A stretch of 64,000 nucleotides of DNA. Origin: Serinus canaria. Its lineage: Eukaryota > Chordata > Aves > Passeriformes > Fringillidae. Every line of letters starts with the position of its first letter. Positions within the stretch are counted from its first letter, which is position 1. The notes below the pieces were generated by a model. That model was not told where the DNA came from and searched no databases. It was given only the letters and a program-made list of their open reading frames with translations. A program made the translations under genes and the position numbers. The stretch covers positions 54,044,435 through 54,108,434 of the forward strand of contig NC_066317.1 in the NCBI RefSeq assembly GCF_022539315.1, written 5' to 3'. Below are positions 12,101 through 22,540 of this stretch, in pieces.

Positions 12101-13823
12101 GCTGTTTCACTGGCAAGCTGCAAACTGGTGCAGATGTCCCTGGAGCAACAAACCTGTCAAGAAACAGTAAGGGGGGAGGGGCATTCAAGAAGCTCAGTAA
12201 CATTCGTATTTGACTGAATCTGATGTGACCACACTAAGACAAAACCTTGGAAGGAGTAAAGTTTGGGCCTCAGACCAAACACTGGGGAGCTCATTAACCT
12301 GTTGTGCTATGCAGTGATGAAGCTGTGAAACAATGTTTTTTGGACCATCCCCTGGCAGTAAAGTTCTTGGTGATGCAAGGATCAGAGATCACATTACTTC
12401 TGATGTCAGAGTGAAAATGCTTTAGAAATACCTAAACATGGAATCTTTCCCACGAGTAATAAAACTTGCTCAAAACAACATGGTTTTAATGACAAACTGT
12501 TTTCTCTAAATACTTATTTCAAAATGTTCCAGTTTTAAGAATGTAAAAGAATCCCCTCTTTTTGTTTATCATCATTTAGAAAGAGTCCAGATTTCAGCTT
12601 CATCTTTAAAGCTTTCGTAGTACTTGTGAACCTTGTTCACTGATATATATTTGATTGTAGTGACATTCTTCTTCAGAGTTTACATGGTTATGTTTCATGT
12701 TCTCATCATTAATGTATCTCTGCCTGACTATGTATGGCCCATGCAAAGGATTTGCTCTCTGCCTATACAACACTCAATTCCAGCAGACTATAAAATAATC
12801 CTCTTACAGAGGGGTTTTAAACAGGCTTGAAGAAGGTATACAGCTGGGAAGCACATCATGTTAATTTTGGAGGGGCTCAGTGTATCTGCGTTTTATTATG
12901 ATGCTAATTACACAAATGGGCTTTTCCTTTTTTTAAAGGAATCTCTTTTTCGTGTATATTTAACAAGTAAAAGAACCATTTCTTGTTCAAAAATTCAAAA
13001 TTCCTGCCTACAGAAGGAATTTAGATAAACTTTTAACTAACAGAATCTCTTGTTTTCCTCTCACTGTTAAGAAATCATCAAATCCCTATACCTGCAAATA
13101 TCATTCTCTGAAAATACTCTTTTTGGTAACAAATGAGGTGACTAGATGTCCCACTTTTTCTAGCAAAAAATGTAGTGTCCCTATTTTCTTTCTTCCTATA
13201 TGGGTCACTCTATCCCAGGTTTCAAGTCCCTGTCAAACATCAAAGAAATGGCAACTCTGCAAGGAAAATATGAAAGAAATTTTACCAAAAGCAGCAGGTT
13301 TGGATTTCCAATGTTTTAAACAGCTTTTCAGCTTTGTATAAATTAAATCTTTTGGGGTAAAAACAACAGCAACACAACAATACAAAGGAAAGTTTAAAAA
13401 AGCAAAATAGATCTCTGCTGCAGCTCCCAATGTAGTTCCACTCACACAGTCTGTCACGAGTGTTTTAATTTAATCATCATCAATCCATAGACCTGTAGCT
13501 GGTATATGGAATTACATAATGCTTCTAATGACTCTGTTTGTTACTTATCTAATCCCTGAAGATTGTGATGGTGAAAAGAAGGGGTTCACTATTGACACGT
13601 GAAGTTGAATAGGGAGACTGCTCCAGAGCTGCTTTGAAACTCTAGATAAGCGAAGGTGAAGAACGTCTCTGACAGTACGAAAATCAAACAGAGAATCATA
13701 GTAAAGGGGATAATGAGGAAAGAACAAGTTGTCCAAGTCTTGTTTGCATTTCTAATATTTGAAAAATTTGCCTTGCCATTAAAAGTTAAGTTTGTAGTTA
13801 AACAACTGTTGTCTCTTTCACCA
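9196..13823. other. Long unique non-coding stretch
   Basis: About 4.6 kb of AT-rich sequence with no supportable gene. Open frames near 10628-10834, 11992-12213, 12633-12830 and 13123-13457 are short, overlap others in different frames and show no family signature. An imperfect stem-loop of about 90 nt lies at 11371-11460. No transposon was recognised up to the LTR cluster. Confidence 0.5.
11371..11460. other. Imperfect ~90-nt stem-loop (inverted repeat)
   Basis: The outer arms AGGAGTGTG (11371-11379) and CACACTCCT (11452-11460) are exactly complementary. Inside them, CTGAGA (from 11385) can pair with TCTCAG (11432-11437), and further partial complementarity surrounds the GATAAT/GTTATC core. 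The fold could be chance, a small foldback element, or a structured regulatory element. No known RNA family is recognised. Confidence 0.35.
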
Positions 13824-14053
13824 TGTGTGCTGGCTGGGGTAGAGTTAATTCTGTTCATAGTGGCTGGCATGGGCCAACGTTTGGGATCTATGCTGAACCA
13901 AGAGTTGGTAGCGTAGAGATGCTTTTGTTATTGCTGAGCAGGGTTTATGGAGCTAAGGACTTCTCTGCTTTTATACTGCCCTGTTGGCAAAGGAAGCTGG
14001 GAGGAGACACAGCCAGGACAGGCACCCCAACTAACCAAAGGGATATTCCAGAC

Positions 14054-14632
14054 TGTAAGGCCCCAGCTTTCAAATATAAGGGGTTCACCGAGGTCCTTTG
14101 ACCATGAGGTACTTGTGGTTAAATGAACGAAACAAATACAGACCACATATTCTCAAGAGGTCAAAATTATTTTACTGGCAAATATAGAAAATCAAGGAAC
14201 TTTGGCAAAATCCAGTTAATAGAAAACACTTCTTTGGCAAAATCCAATTAAAAGAAAACACTTCTCACAGTATTATTTTAGTAAACTACAAAGCTGTTTG
14301 GTGTTGTTACCCAAAATGTTCCAATAAAAGGGAATTAGAAGAAGAAAGAGAGGAGAAAAAAAATGAGAAACATACATATATAGCTTCCAGCTCCAGGGCT
14401 CCAGCATGGATCAGATACATGCTCCAGCAGAAGGCTCATCTCATGCTCAGCTTTTAAATACACAATGGCCTCTGTGAGCCTACCCCTAGTTGGGACTTCT
14501 GGTCACTTGGCCTCTCAGGAAAGGGTTTAGTGCTGTCTGAGGTATGCCAATGGGATACAGCTCTGCCAGGCTGGGATACAAGTCCAGGGAGTTGGGCTGG
14601 GGGACTGGAAAGTCAGCCTTTCCAGTCTGGCA
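14054..14632 (-). mobile_element. Nested solo LTR 1 (579 bp, minus orientation)
   Basis: This block interrupts the host LTR inside the phrase 'gatattccagaccat..gctcagtat'. It starts TGTAAGGCCCC and ends CAGTCTGGCA, so it has TG...CA termini. It is flanked by the pentamer CAGAC at 14049-14053 and 14633-14637, a clean 5-bp target duplication. Read on the minus strand it has a TATA-like TATTTAAAAG (plus positions 14451-14460), which favours minus orientation. No gag, pol or env wording is present. A 32-bp tandem duplication lies within it. Removing the block plus one CAGAC restores host LTR continuity, so it inserted later than the host. Confidence 0.85.
14201..14264. repeat. 32-bp tandem duplication inside nested LTR 1
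   Basis: Unit 1 (14201-14232) begins TTTGGCAAAATCCAGTTAAT. Unit 2 (14233-14264) begins TTTGGCAAAATCCAATTAAA. Both end GAAAACACTTC and they differ at two positions. The duplication may be part of the family consensus or specific to this copy. Confidence 0.9.
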
Positions 14633-14918
14633 CAGACCATGTGGCTGCATGCTCAGTATGCAAAGTGAGAGGAGGAAGGGGGGACTGCTGGAGTGATGGC
14701 ATTTGTCTTCCCAAGTCACCCTTATGCATGGAGTAGCCCTGCTCTCCCAGGGATGGCTGAACAACTGCCTGTCCATGGAAGTGGTGAATGTATTCCTTGT
14801 TTTGCTTTGTTTGCATGTGTGGCTTTTGCTTTCCCTACTAAGTTTTCTTTAACTCAACTCATGAGTATTTTAACTTTTACCCTTCCAGTTCTCTTCCTGA
14901 TCATGCTGGCTGGGGAGT

Positions 14919-15813
14919 ATTAAGACCTGACCCTGAAGATGGGTTAACTGAGGTTCTTGTCAATAATAGATCCCTGGGGACAGATTAAAATGAAACAACA
15001 CTGAATGGCCAGTGTTTGTAAATATCTATATGGCAGGTTTATTTCAGAACAATTTGGTTGCAATGGAAAGGAAGTATGTAGTCAGTTTGGTTATATCTGT
15101 AGAAATATAGCAATGTAAAAACATAAATATAACAGTTAAGAAAATGTACAAGGAAAAGAAAGAGAAAGAAAGGGTAAGAGTAGAAAGATATCATCACCCA
15201 TGGATTGGTCCAGATGAGACTTGATTGTTGCTCCCCTGGTCAAGGAGTTTTGCATTGTCTGATGTAACGCTGTGGATCACGCGTAGTCCCCTGGTGGGAG
15301 GCTCCAGAAATAACTCTGGGGATGCTTCAGGGGTGTTTCATGGTTTGTGACACCTAACACAAGGCAGCTGTCTGTCCTGTCAGCATAGCTGAGCCAGCTA
15401 TGCCCCATCAGAAAGGATAAATAACTTTAGGCCTCTGTGTGAATACCCCAATACCTTCTCCAAGGGGAGTTTTACTCCTGAACTAGTTGTGTTAAGAAAG
15501 CCATAGGCATAATAAAGAGCACTATCCCACCTTGCAAGATCTTCTTATTGGCCTCTTCCCTTATCTGGCCCAAATCTCAGCTGCTGCTGACAAAGGTTGG
15601 TTTGTTGTGGTCAGCCTCCTATGGTGGATGCTCACCCCTCCGAACCAGGGCTGTTCTTACGCAGATCAGGGGTTTCACCACGTCCAGAAACCTTCCCCCT
15701 CCCCTTCAGTTCGGGGAGGTGTGTGTGCAAACCTGGCCTCAGCAGGGCACCTGCTGCTTTTGCAAATGGGCGATTGTTTGAGTCATTAATCTTTAACATT
15801 TCCCTCTCTCACA
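14919..15813 (-). mobile_element. Nested solo LTR 2 (895 bp, minus orientation)
   Basis: This block separates host LTR sequence ending CTGGCTGGGGAG from its continuation GGGAGTGAGCCAGCGG. The pentamer GGGAG occurs at 14914-14918 and 15814-15818, giving a 5-bp target duplication. On the minus strand the block begins TGTGAGAGAGGG and ends TTAATA. The far end would be ACA in an intact LTR, so one terminal base appears mutated. A minus-strand AATAAA polyadenylation signal lies at 15038-15043, about 120 bases from the 3' end, as expected for an LTR. Open frames at 15532-15821 are non-coding LTR sequence read in three frames at once. Whether it belongs to the same family as nested LTR 1 cannot be told by eye; they share no obvious wording. 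Confidence 0.8.
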
Positions 15814-15868
15814 GGGAGTGAGCCAGCGGCTGCCTGGGACTTCTGGCTGGGGTTAAGCTACAGCACCA

Positions 15869-18800
15869 ATAAAAAGCAACTGCAGCTGACATGTTACAGG
15901 AAAAGTGGTTGACTGGACGCCAGTAAATGTCACTAGAAGGTGAGTGGGAAGTGGCCTATGTGGTAAAAGTTTGTTGGAAATCTACTTCCAAAACACACCG
16001 GGATTGGAAGACAAATATATGTCCATGAGGTGATTACTCATTCATCATTTCTTTCTGAGTATAACCTATATCATAATTTTTCAAATTTATTTGGGGTAAG
16101 GGCAGATGATAACCCTTCAGAGGGTGAGTGGGTAGGGAGAATAGACTCACTTGTTGTGGCAAGGAGTATTACTTACATGGATACACACAGTTTTATTTCA
16201 ATCCTATGGGGATTAAAAGTAGAGCTCAAGAAAATGTTTGGAAAACATTTATCTGTAGCCTTTTAAATGCTGTTCTTTTAAGTGTTAAATTTATATATTC
16301 CAGCCCTTATCCTCAGACCAGTGTATTTCTTAAGGAGCAGCTCTTGGAGCAGAAGCTGAATGTCCTATTTCAATTATTAACACAGTTTTAGGAATTTTAG
16401 GACCTCCTTTTGATTTTTCTAGTGCTAAATAAAATTTGAATGTAGAGACATTTATTTGACATTAGCATATTTTTACATCATTACCATAAGGAACCTTTTT
16501 TCTGAGGCAGTGGGTGAAAGCAAAAATCAGTATTTGATTTGTTTGTTTGCTTGTTTATTTAACACAGTTCATTCATCTTCTAGAAAATAAAATAACTATT
16601 TCATGAAGAGGCAGAATGCTGATAAAAAAGAAATCTTTGAAAGGTAAGATTGATGTGTCTTGTATCTGAGAGATAAACAGTCAAAGAGGATTCAAACACA
16701 AGGCTGTCTGACTGCATCTTGACTGCCCACCAGCTGTCATGGATGAAGAATATCAGCTTCTAGCACCGAAGAGGAGGTGGCACTTTGCATCCTCTCTGCA
16801 CTTCCTGAGTAACCAGGTACCACCTTATGGCTGAATGGTTCTGTAGTGCTCTGTGGTGGGTCAACGGTGAAGGAAGGGTAAAATTTACCCCTTTGATTTT
16901 TGTCACTGTTTTCTGTCAGGGATATGTACAAAAGTAGTGAGAGAGATCCTTCGTTCCTTTCTACAGGGATTCCTCCACTCCAAAGTAATTGCTAGTGGCT
17001 GGTGCCTTTGCCTCTCTCTGTGTGGTAGTTCTTTATTTCTGAGGTTTCAGAATTACAGATTTTAGCCCAATCCAAGGAACCATTTTTCCCTAAAAACAAA
17101 AGATGTTTCAGAAAGTAATAATTTTTACTGGATTTGTCTCTCACATCAATAACACGCTAGAATGACTCCTCTAGCATAAACGGGTCACTTTAAGCTTTGT
17201 CCAGGACTAAGCAGCCATTTGTGCTTACACTTTTATAACACTAAATGGATCCCTTCTTTTCTAGGAAGCTGTTTCTAGGACAAGACAATATTTTCAGGAA
17301 GAAAAGAGCACCAGGTTCTTGTTCTACCTCCTGAAAACTAATCAAAGTCTTTTTCTCTGTTGCTGCAGCCCCTGGCACTCACAATATGCTTCCACAGTTG
17401 GGCAGTTGTTGAGATGAAACCACTGTCTGGTTAGCCAGCCGTGGCTGTCTCACAATTTACCTGCCCTTCTCCATCTGTCTCCCCTCACCAGCTGTGCTTG
17501 AGCCCTTCAGGCAGGGACAGAAGAACTGGATGCACATAAAGTTTCTCTTCAGTGCAAACAGTGTAAATAAGTGTGTTGGGGTTCTCCAGAAGACAGAGAA
17601 GGAAGACAGGTGCACTATTAAACTAACCCACATCAAAGGGAAAGGGCAGAAATTATCCTTGTATCCAGAGGAAGTTAGAGAGTTAAAACTCTGTGTCCCT
17701 CCTTGGCTCCCACAAAACTGTATCAGGAGCTAAAGGGGACTGACAACTACAATTCCCTCTTACAGGTTTTTGTCGAGCTCTGTAGAACTGTATTTCAGAG
17801 TCTTTGGAACTGACAGACTGACAAACACTAGGACTGTTATTTATTATATTGGCTACCACATTGGTTTGAATGCACATTTCCTTCAGCTTGTCTTCCTCCT
17901 ATCCTCAAATATGGAGCTGCTGCAAAGTTTAGTACATCTAAGATGACTACAGACAGTGAGGAAAGGTGGAATTAGTCACAGATGATCACATTTGTTTTGC
18001 AAAAATAAGTTTATTGTACTTGGCATAGCAATAAGAAAGCCAGTCTAGCTGGCCAGTCTGCCCTAAGAAACAGTGAACAGCATCTGTTTAAGTCTCTGAA
18101 GTAACACAATTCATGCATGGCATTAGGTTATGTTGCATCATTTAACACAACATAAACCTCACTTACCTTTTCCTCCCTTAGCCACTTTCTTCCAGTTTAT
18201 TCTCACTCCAACTGGCTGCAAAAATGCATAACTGTCTTTGCTGCTTTAAAATTCCTGGGTTTTCCCCTCTAACTTTTCCAGCTAATGTAAATTTTTGTAT
18301 ACTGCCTTTCTGGGAACCACTGAACCCATATCCAAGTAGTGTTATCTCTCCCTTATGCATCTCATCATAAGACTTCTTTGTGGGTTTTTTGACTGAAGTC
18401 CTATACAAAACTAAATTGTATTGTTATGTCTAAGACATTGTCATACAGGATGAGGCACAAATCATACTTAACCAAATTTAATGAAAGATTTCCATCAGGT
18501 GTCTAAATGTCTCACTTGCCTGTTTAGTTGAGTTGTGGCAAACAATAGTACTCAGAAACTTAACATATGTAACAATTCAATAGTTTTTTTACTATCTGGA
18601 CCCGTTTTGTGCAAGCTCTATTGAACTAATTTATAATAATGGGATTGAAAACACACTAATTCAAATATAAAATAGATAGAAATATTTCTTATTTTTCTTG
18701 CTTCAGAATGATTGCTTCATTTAGAAATATTAATAATCTGATAACTGAGTCTCTTCATTATAACATAATGCTCAGTTGCATAGGGAGCTATTCTTTATTC

Positions 18801-21800
18801 AGTGGGTTACACTGCAGGGTATCATGGGGAGAGAAGATGTATTAGCCTGTATTCAGAGTTTATATAAAAAAATGAAACTGCAGAATAATAGAATTGCATC
18901 TTTTATATAGTGCTGCTATTTGAAAACAGAAGGACAGCTTTTAAATGGGAAATTCTAATCAGTATCTGCTAGAAAAGTCACATGTGCATTTACCCATGTG
19001 CCTGTCTGCCTTGCCACACAGTTGGGGTATGTCAGCTAAGCAGTTCCTAATAGCAATCATTCAAAACAGAGGGGCCTCTAGAAATTGTTCTTGTCTATAC
19101 AATTTTATGGCTTCTGTCATATGTTTCTCATACCCCAAATATTTTTCATTTATTTCAGAGGAGAGCCTGTGCTGCTACACAGGTTTGAATAATATAGTAT
19201 ATATGACGAACAAAGGTAGAGATAGAATGATGAAAGGGATGAACCAAAGAAACCAGACCAACCACAAATTTACTGGAGTTAAGCACATCCATATAGTACA
19301 TTTTCAGAGCATAGGGATGGTCTGCACTGAAGAATGCTGTATCCAGAAGTCTACACAGTAGACTCAGAACTACACAGGTACTGCAGATGTGAACAGCAGA
19401 AATAGTGGCTGCATATAAGAAGCAGCCGCTCGCTTCTCTTCCAGAGTTAATTAGCTCTTCTCTTCAAATGAGCTCATTAGCCTGGGCACAGCCCTGCACC
19501 GACATAACCATACCAGTCCTGGAGCTGACTCATTATCTGGCTTGATATCCTCTTCATTCATTTATGTGAATACTTGCACAGCTCTGAAGAAAAGTGTGCC
19601 TTGGTAGTTAGGTACCAGCTTCTGCACTAATTAGTGTCTGAACATTTTATGAAATTGGGAACAATTTCAGGAGGGAAAAAAAGTCAGTGTCTCAATGCTT
19701 AGTGGTTAGAACACTCACTTATAAGGAGGGAGGAAAGCAGATCAAATTCTTGTCTTCAAAAGCAAGTGTGGGTAACACCCTTCTAGGTTCATTTTTTCAT
19801 GGTTACCAAAAATGCTCTCAAAAGATACAGAATCATATAACCTGAAATAAAGGAAATAAAGGGAGTTATGGGGGGTGGGGGGTTGGGATTTTTTGTTGTT
19901 TTTTGAAATGGTTGGTTCTTCCACTAAACCAAAATTCAATTACTAGCAGAGCCCTAATAGCAGATACAGATTATTGTCTGCACTTGAGGCCAACCACAAT
20001 GAACTACTGCCTGGGGGTTAAAACCATTCCTGGGATTAGGTCATATTGCCTGAAGCCAATTGTAAAGAGCGCTTTAATACTTTTGAGCAATAGTTTGCTG
20101 CAATTTCCCTCAGACCCAGTCAGTGATTAATTAACCTTTTAGAATCTTCTGGGTTAATGGAAAGTTTGCTCTGAAAAGCTCCACAGATTGAAACATGAAC
20201 CAAGATCATCTGCAATACCAGAATATACATGATCTTGGAAGAGGAACCACAGTTTTCAATGCTTGTTAGGCTCTTGCTTCAGCCTGAGGGCAGTAATATC
20301 CCCTATTCGTAGTCAAATGAGCTTATGTGACATTATCTCAAATACTAAGAAAGGTTTTTGCATGTGTAAAATAACCACTGTTTATCTTATTACAGATAAT
20401 TATCTAAAACATGTCAGCTCAAATTCCACATGTTTTTAATCAACACAGGTATAAGAAGGTCAGAAAATAGCTTCATGAGAGAAAAATGGAGTGGATGCAA
20501 GAAGCCCAAATGAAGGAATGATCATCTGTATTTCTACCCACCTCAAATCCTGTGGATGTTTGGGTGTGGGTTTGTGCTGTGTCCAAGACAACGAAAGTTG
20601 TTTGTGAGTTGTATTTGATCAACTGCATGCCTTCCAAATCCTAGGTTTATCTGGGTAAACAGGGTTTTGAGGTAAAATCAAACTCCAAGCATGTGTTGGG
20701 AAAATAATTGTGCTCCTTAATAACAGCTTCTTTAAAAGATTATCAGCTCAACAAGTGTCAAGGGTAAGTAAATCAATGCAATCCCACCAGATGCCTGCTG
20801 ACTGTCAGTAGCATGCTTATTGAAGATTTCAGCCTTCCTAAGTTTAAAATGGCTGCAAGTTAAGAGACTGTATTAAATGCAGATAATTTCTGAGTCCCTA
20901 GCTCCAGCACTGCAGCAAGACGTTTCAATGATGACACAATGAGTTACAGTCTGCCAGCTTGGCACAGATTCAAAGTGGCAGCAGCTGAGGTGTGCTTTAA
21001 AAACAGGGATTTTTTAAATTGGATTCAAAATCAATTAAAATCCCATTACAAGCATAATTGTAGTGATACAAATCATGAAATAATATCTTTTACAATAAAC
21101 TATAAAACTGAGGGAGCTTACATAATTAATACTATCTATTGCACAGATAGACCCATACCTTTCAATCATGTACAACCTACATGTCAAGAGAATGCCTTTG
21201 GAAAGTACAGAGTGCATTTCCAACAGGAGGTCAACATGTATTTCATGGGATTCTGAGTAGGTATGTCTGTGTAGATTTGATTTCCCTCCCCTCCTCAAAG
21301 TTCCATATTAACCATTGTTTTTGCAGATTAAATGCCAGCATATCTAGGCTGTAAAACAATGAGACATGCAACACGATGGTCAGCAACTCTGTAAAGCTAC
21401 TGGTCATGCAGCACATTTTTGATCCCTGAATGAGAAAATAATCAGCCAGTTTTCTGCTGGTGCAAAGTCAGTGTGTGTCTTAGACAAAGAAATCACATCC
21501 TTTTTGTTGTGAAAGGATGTGCTTTAATTGTTTTCTGAGGGGAAAATAAGGAAGCAGGCAAAGAAAAAGCAAACATCTCTTACACTTAATAGCAAGATTA
21601 AATATTTAGTTTATTCCATCATTAATTCCAGTTTTTCTGAGCTGTCAGACTTACTTGGCCTCTTCTAGTAAAACCACCCCCATAGTTTTAAATGCTGGCA
21701 TTCAGTTCTGACACAGCATGCTCTAGTCAAAGTGGGATATTTACCTGTTTATTTTTGTGGTCATGTAGATCTTTATGCTGATGTTTGTACTATGGCGAGG

Positions 21801-22540
21801 AAATTAACGACTCAACCATTTTCCAAAGAGGTAAAATGAGACAGACACCTTTAAATACAACTCTTCAAATTTATAGTAAACTTAGCTTTTCAGTTTCTTC
21901 CCCACTAATCTTGTTTTATACAGCATTTTTAAAAACAATATTGCATTAGTAAAAGCTGCCAGTCACAATAAATTATCAATTTTTCTTTTTTTAATATTTT
22001 GTGATGATGCTTTAAATACATTTTCCTGTAAAGATTAGGCATCTAATTTAATTGTCCTTGTATCAGATGAAAAAAACCATGATTCCCCACAGCAGCCTAT
22101 TGACTCCTTCAACCTTGCCTCTTGAAACCTTACTGAACACAGAAGCTGATACTGCAGGTTTTATATTTATAATGATTAATTAATTCTGCACTAAGCAATG
22201 TTCCTGACTGCAAGAACAAAATCCACTTTAGAAAACATAAATGACAGCTTGCCTAAAATAATTAACACCAGTGCTGATAGAATTGGGATGTTCTCCCTCT
22301 GCTTTACACTAGCGTATTTGAGAGAATTTAATTACTAATATTTCTGACTAGCAGAAGAATTGCATTAAAAAAGCACTTGATGTGGCAGGATTGAAAGCTC
22401 ATTCAAAATATGTTGCAGATATATAATGGGGATGGGATAAACCCTGGTTGAAAATGGAGATATAATTAACCCACAGTTAAACATACTAAACTATCTATTT
22501 TTTCAAGGAAAGTAGATCACATTAAAAATAACCTGCATGG
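15869..22540. other. Repeat-poor non-coding stretch with TAAT-rich blocks
   Basis: No gene or transposon is supported. An open frame of 138 codons at 18945-19361 and one of 105 codons at 20939-21256 are long for this composition, but they have no recognisable motifs and unusual residue mixes. Blocks at 19440-19620, 20010-20160 and 22160-22280 have the look of conserved regulatory DNA: few homopolymers, TAATTA/TTAATTA cores, and TGACAG near 22240. This is an impression, not evidence of conservation. Confidence 0.45.

Larger units (their letters stand above)
13824..15863 (+). mobile_element. ERVL-type solo LTR interrupted by two younger LTRs
   Basis: The left end TGTGTGCTGGCTGGGGTAGA and the phrase GTTATTGCTGAGCAG match the 5' part of a common avian ERVL LTR. 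The piece after the first insertion carries GGAGTGATGGCATTTGTCTT, CCCTGCTCTCCCAGGGATGG and the terminal 'ctcaac..gag..tttta..cttttacccttcc' run. The last piece is GAGTGAGCCAGCGGCTG followed by TGGCTGGGGTTAAGCTACA. The three host pieces are 13824-14053, 14638-14918 and 15819-15863. They add up to 556 bp, a normal length for such an LTR. The pentamer CACCA sits at 13819-13823 and 15864-15868, a plausible target duplication. No primer-binding site or internal viral sequence follows, so this is a solo LTR left by recombination. The family name is not asserted. Confidence 0.88.

Noticed and set aside
14638..14923. Frames at 14486-14923 as coding
   Set aside because: They span the junction between nested LTR 1 and the host LTR.
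15532..15821. Three overlapping plus-strand frames as a small gene
   Set aside because: They lie in nested LTR 2, all three frames are open over the same bases, and there is no motif.
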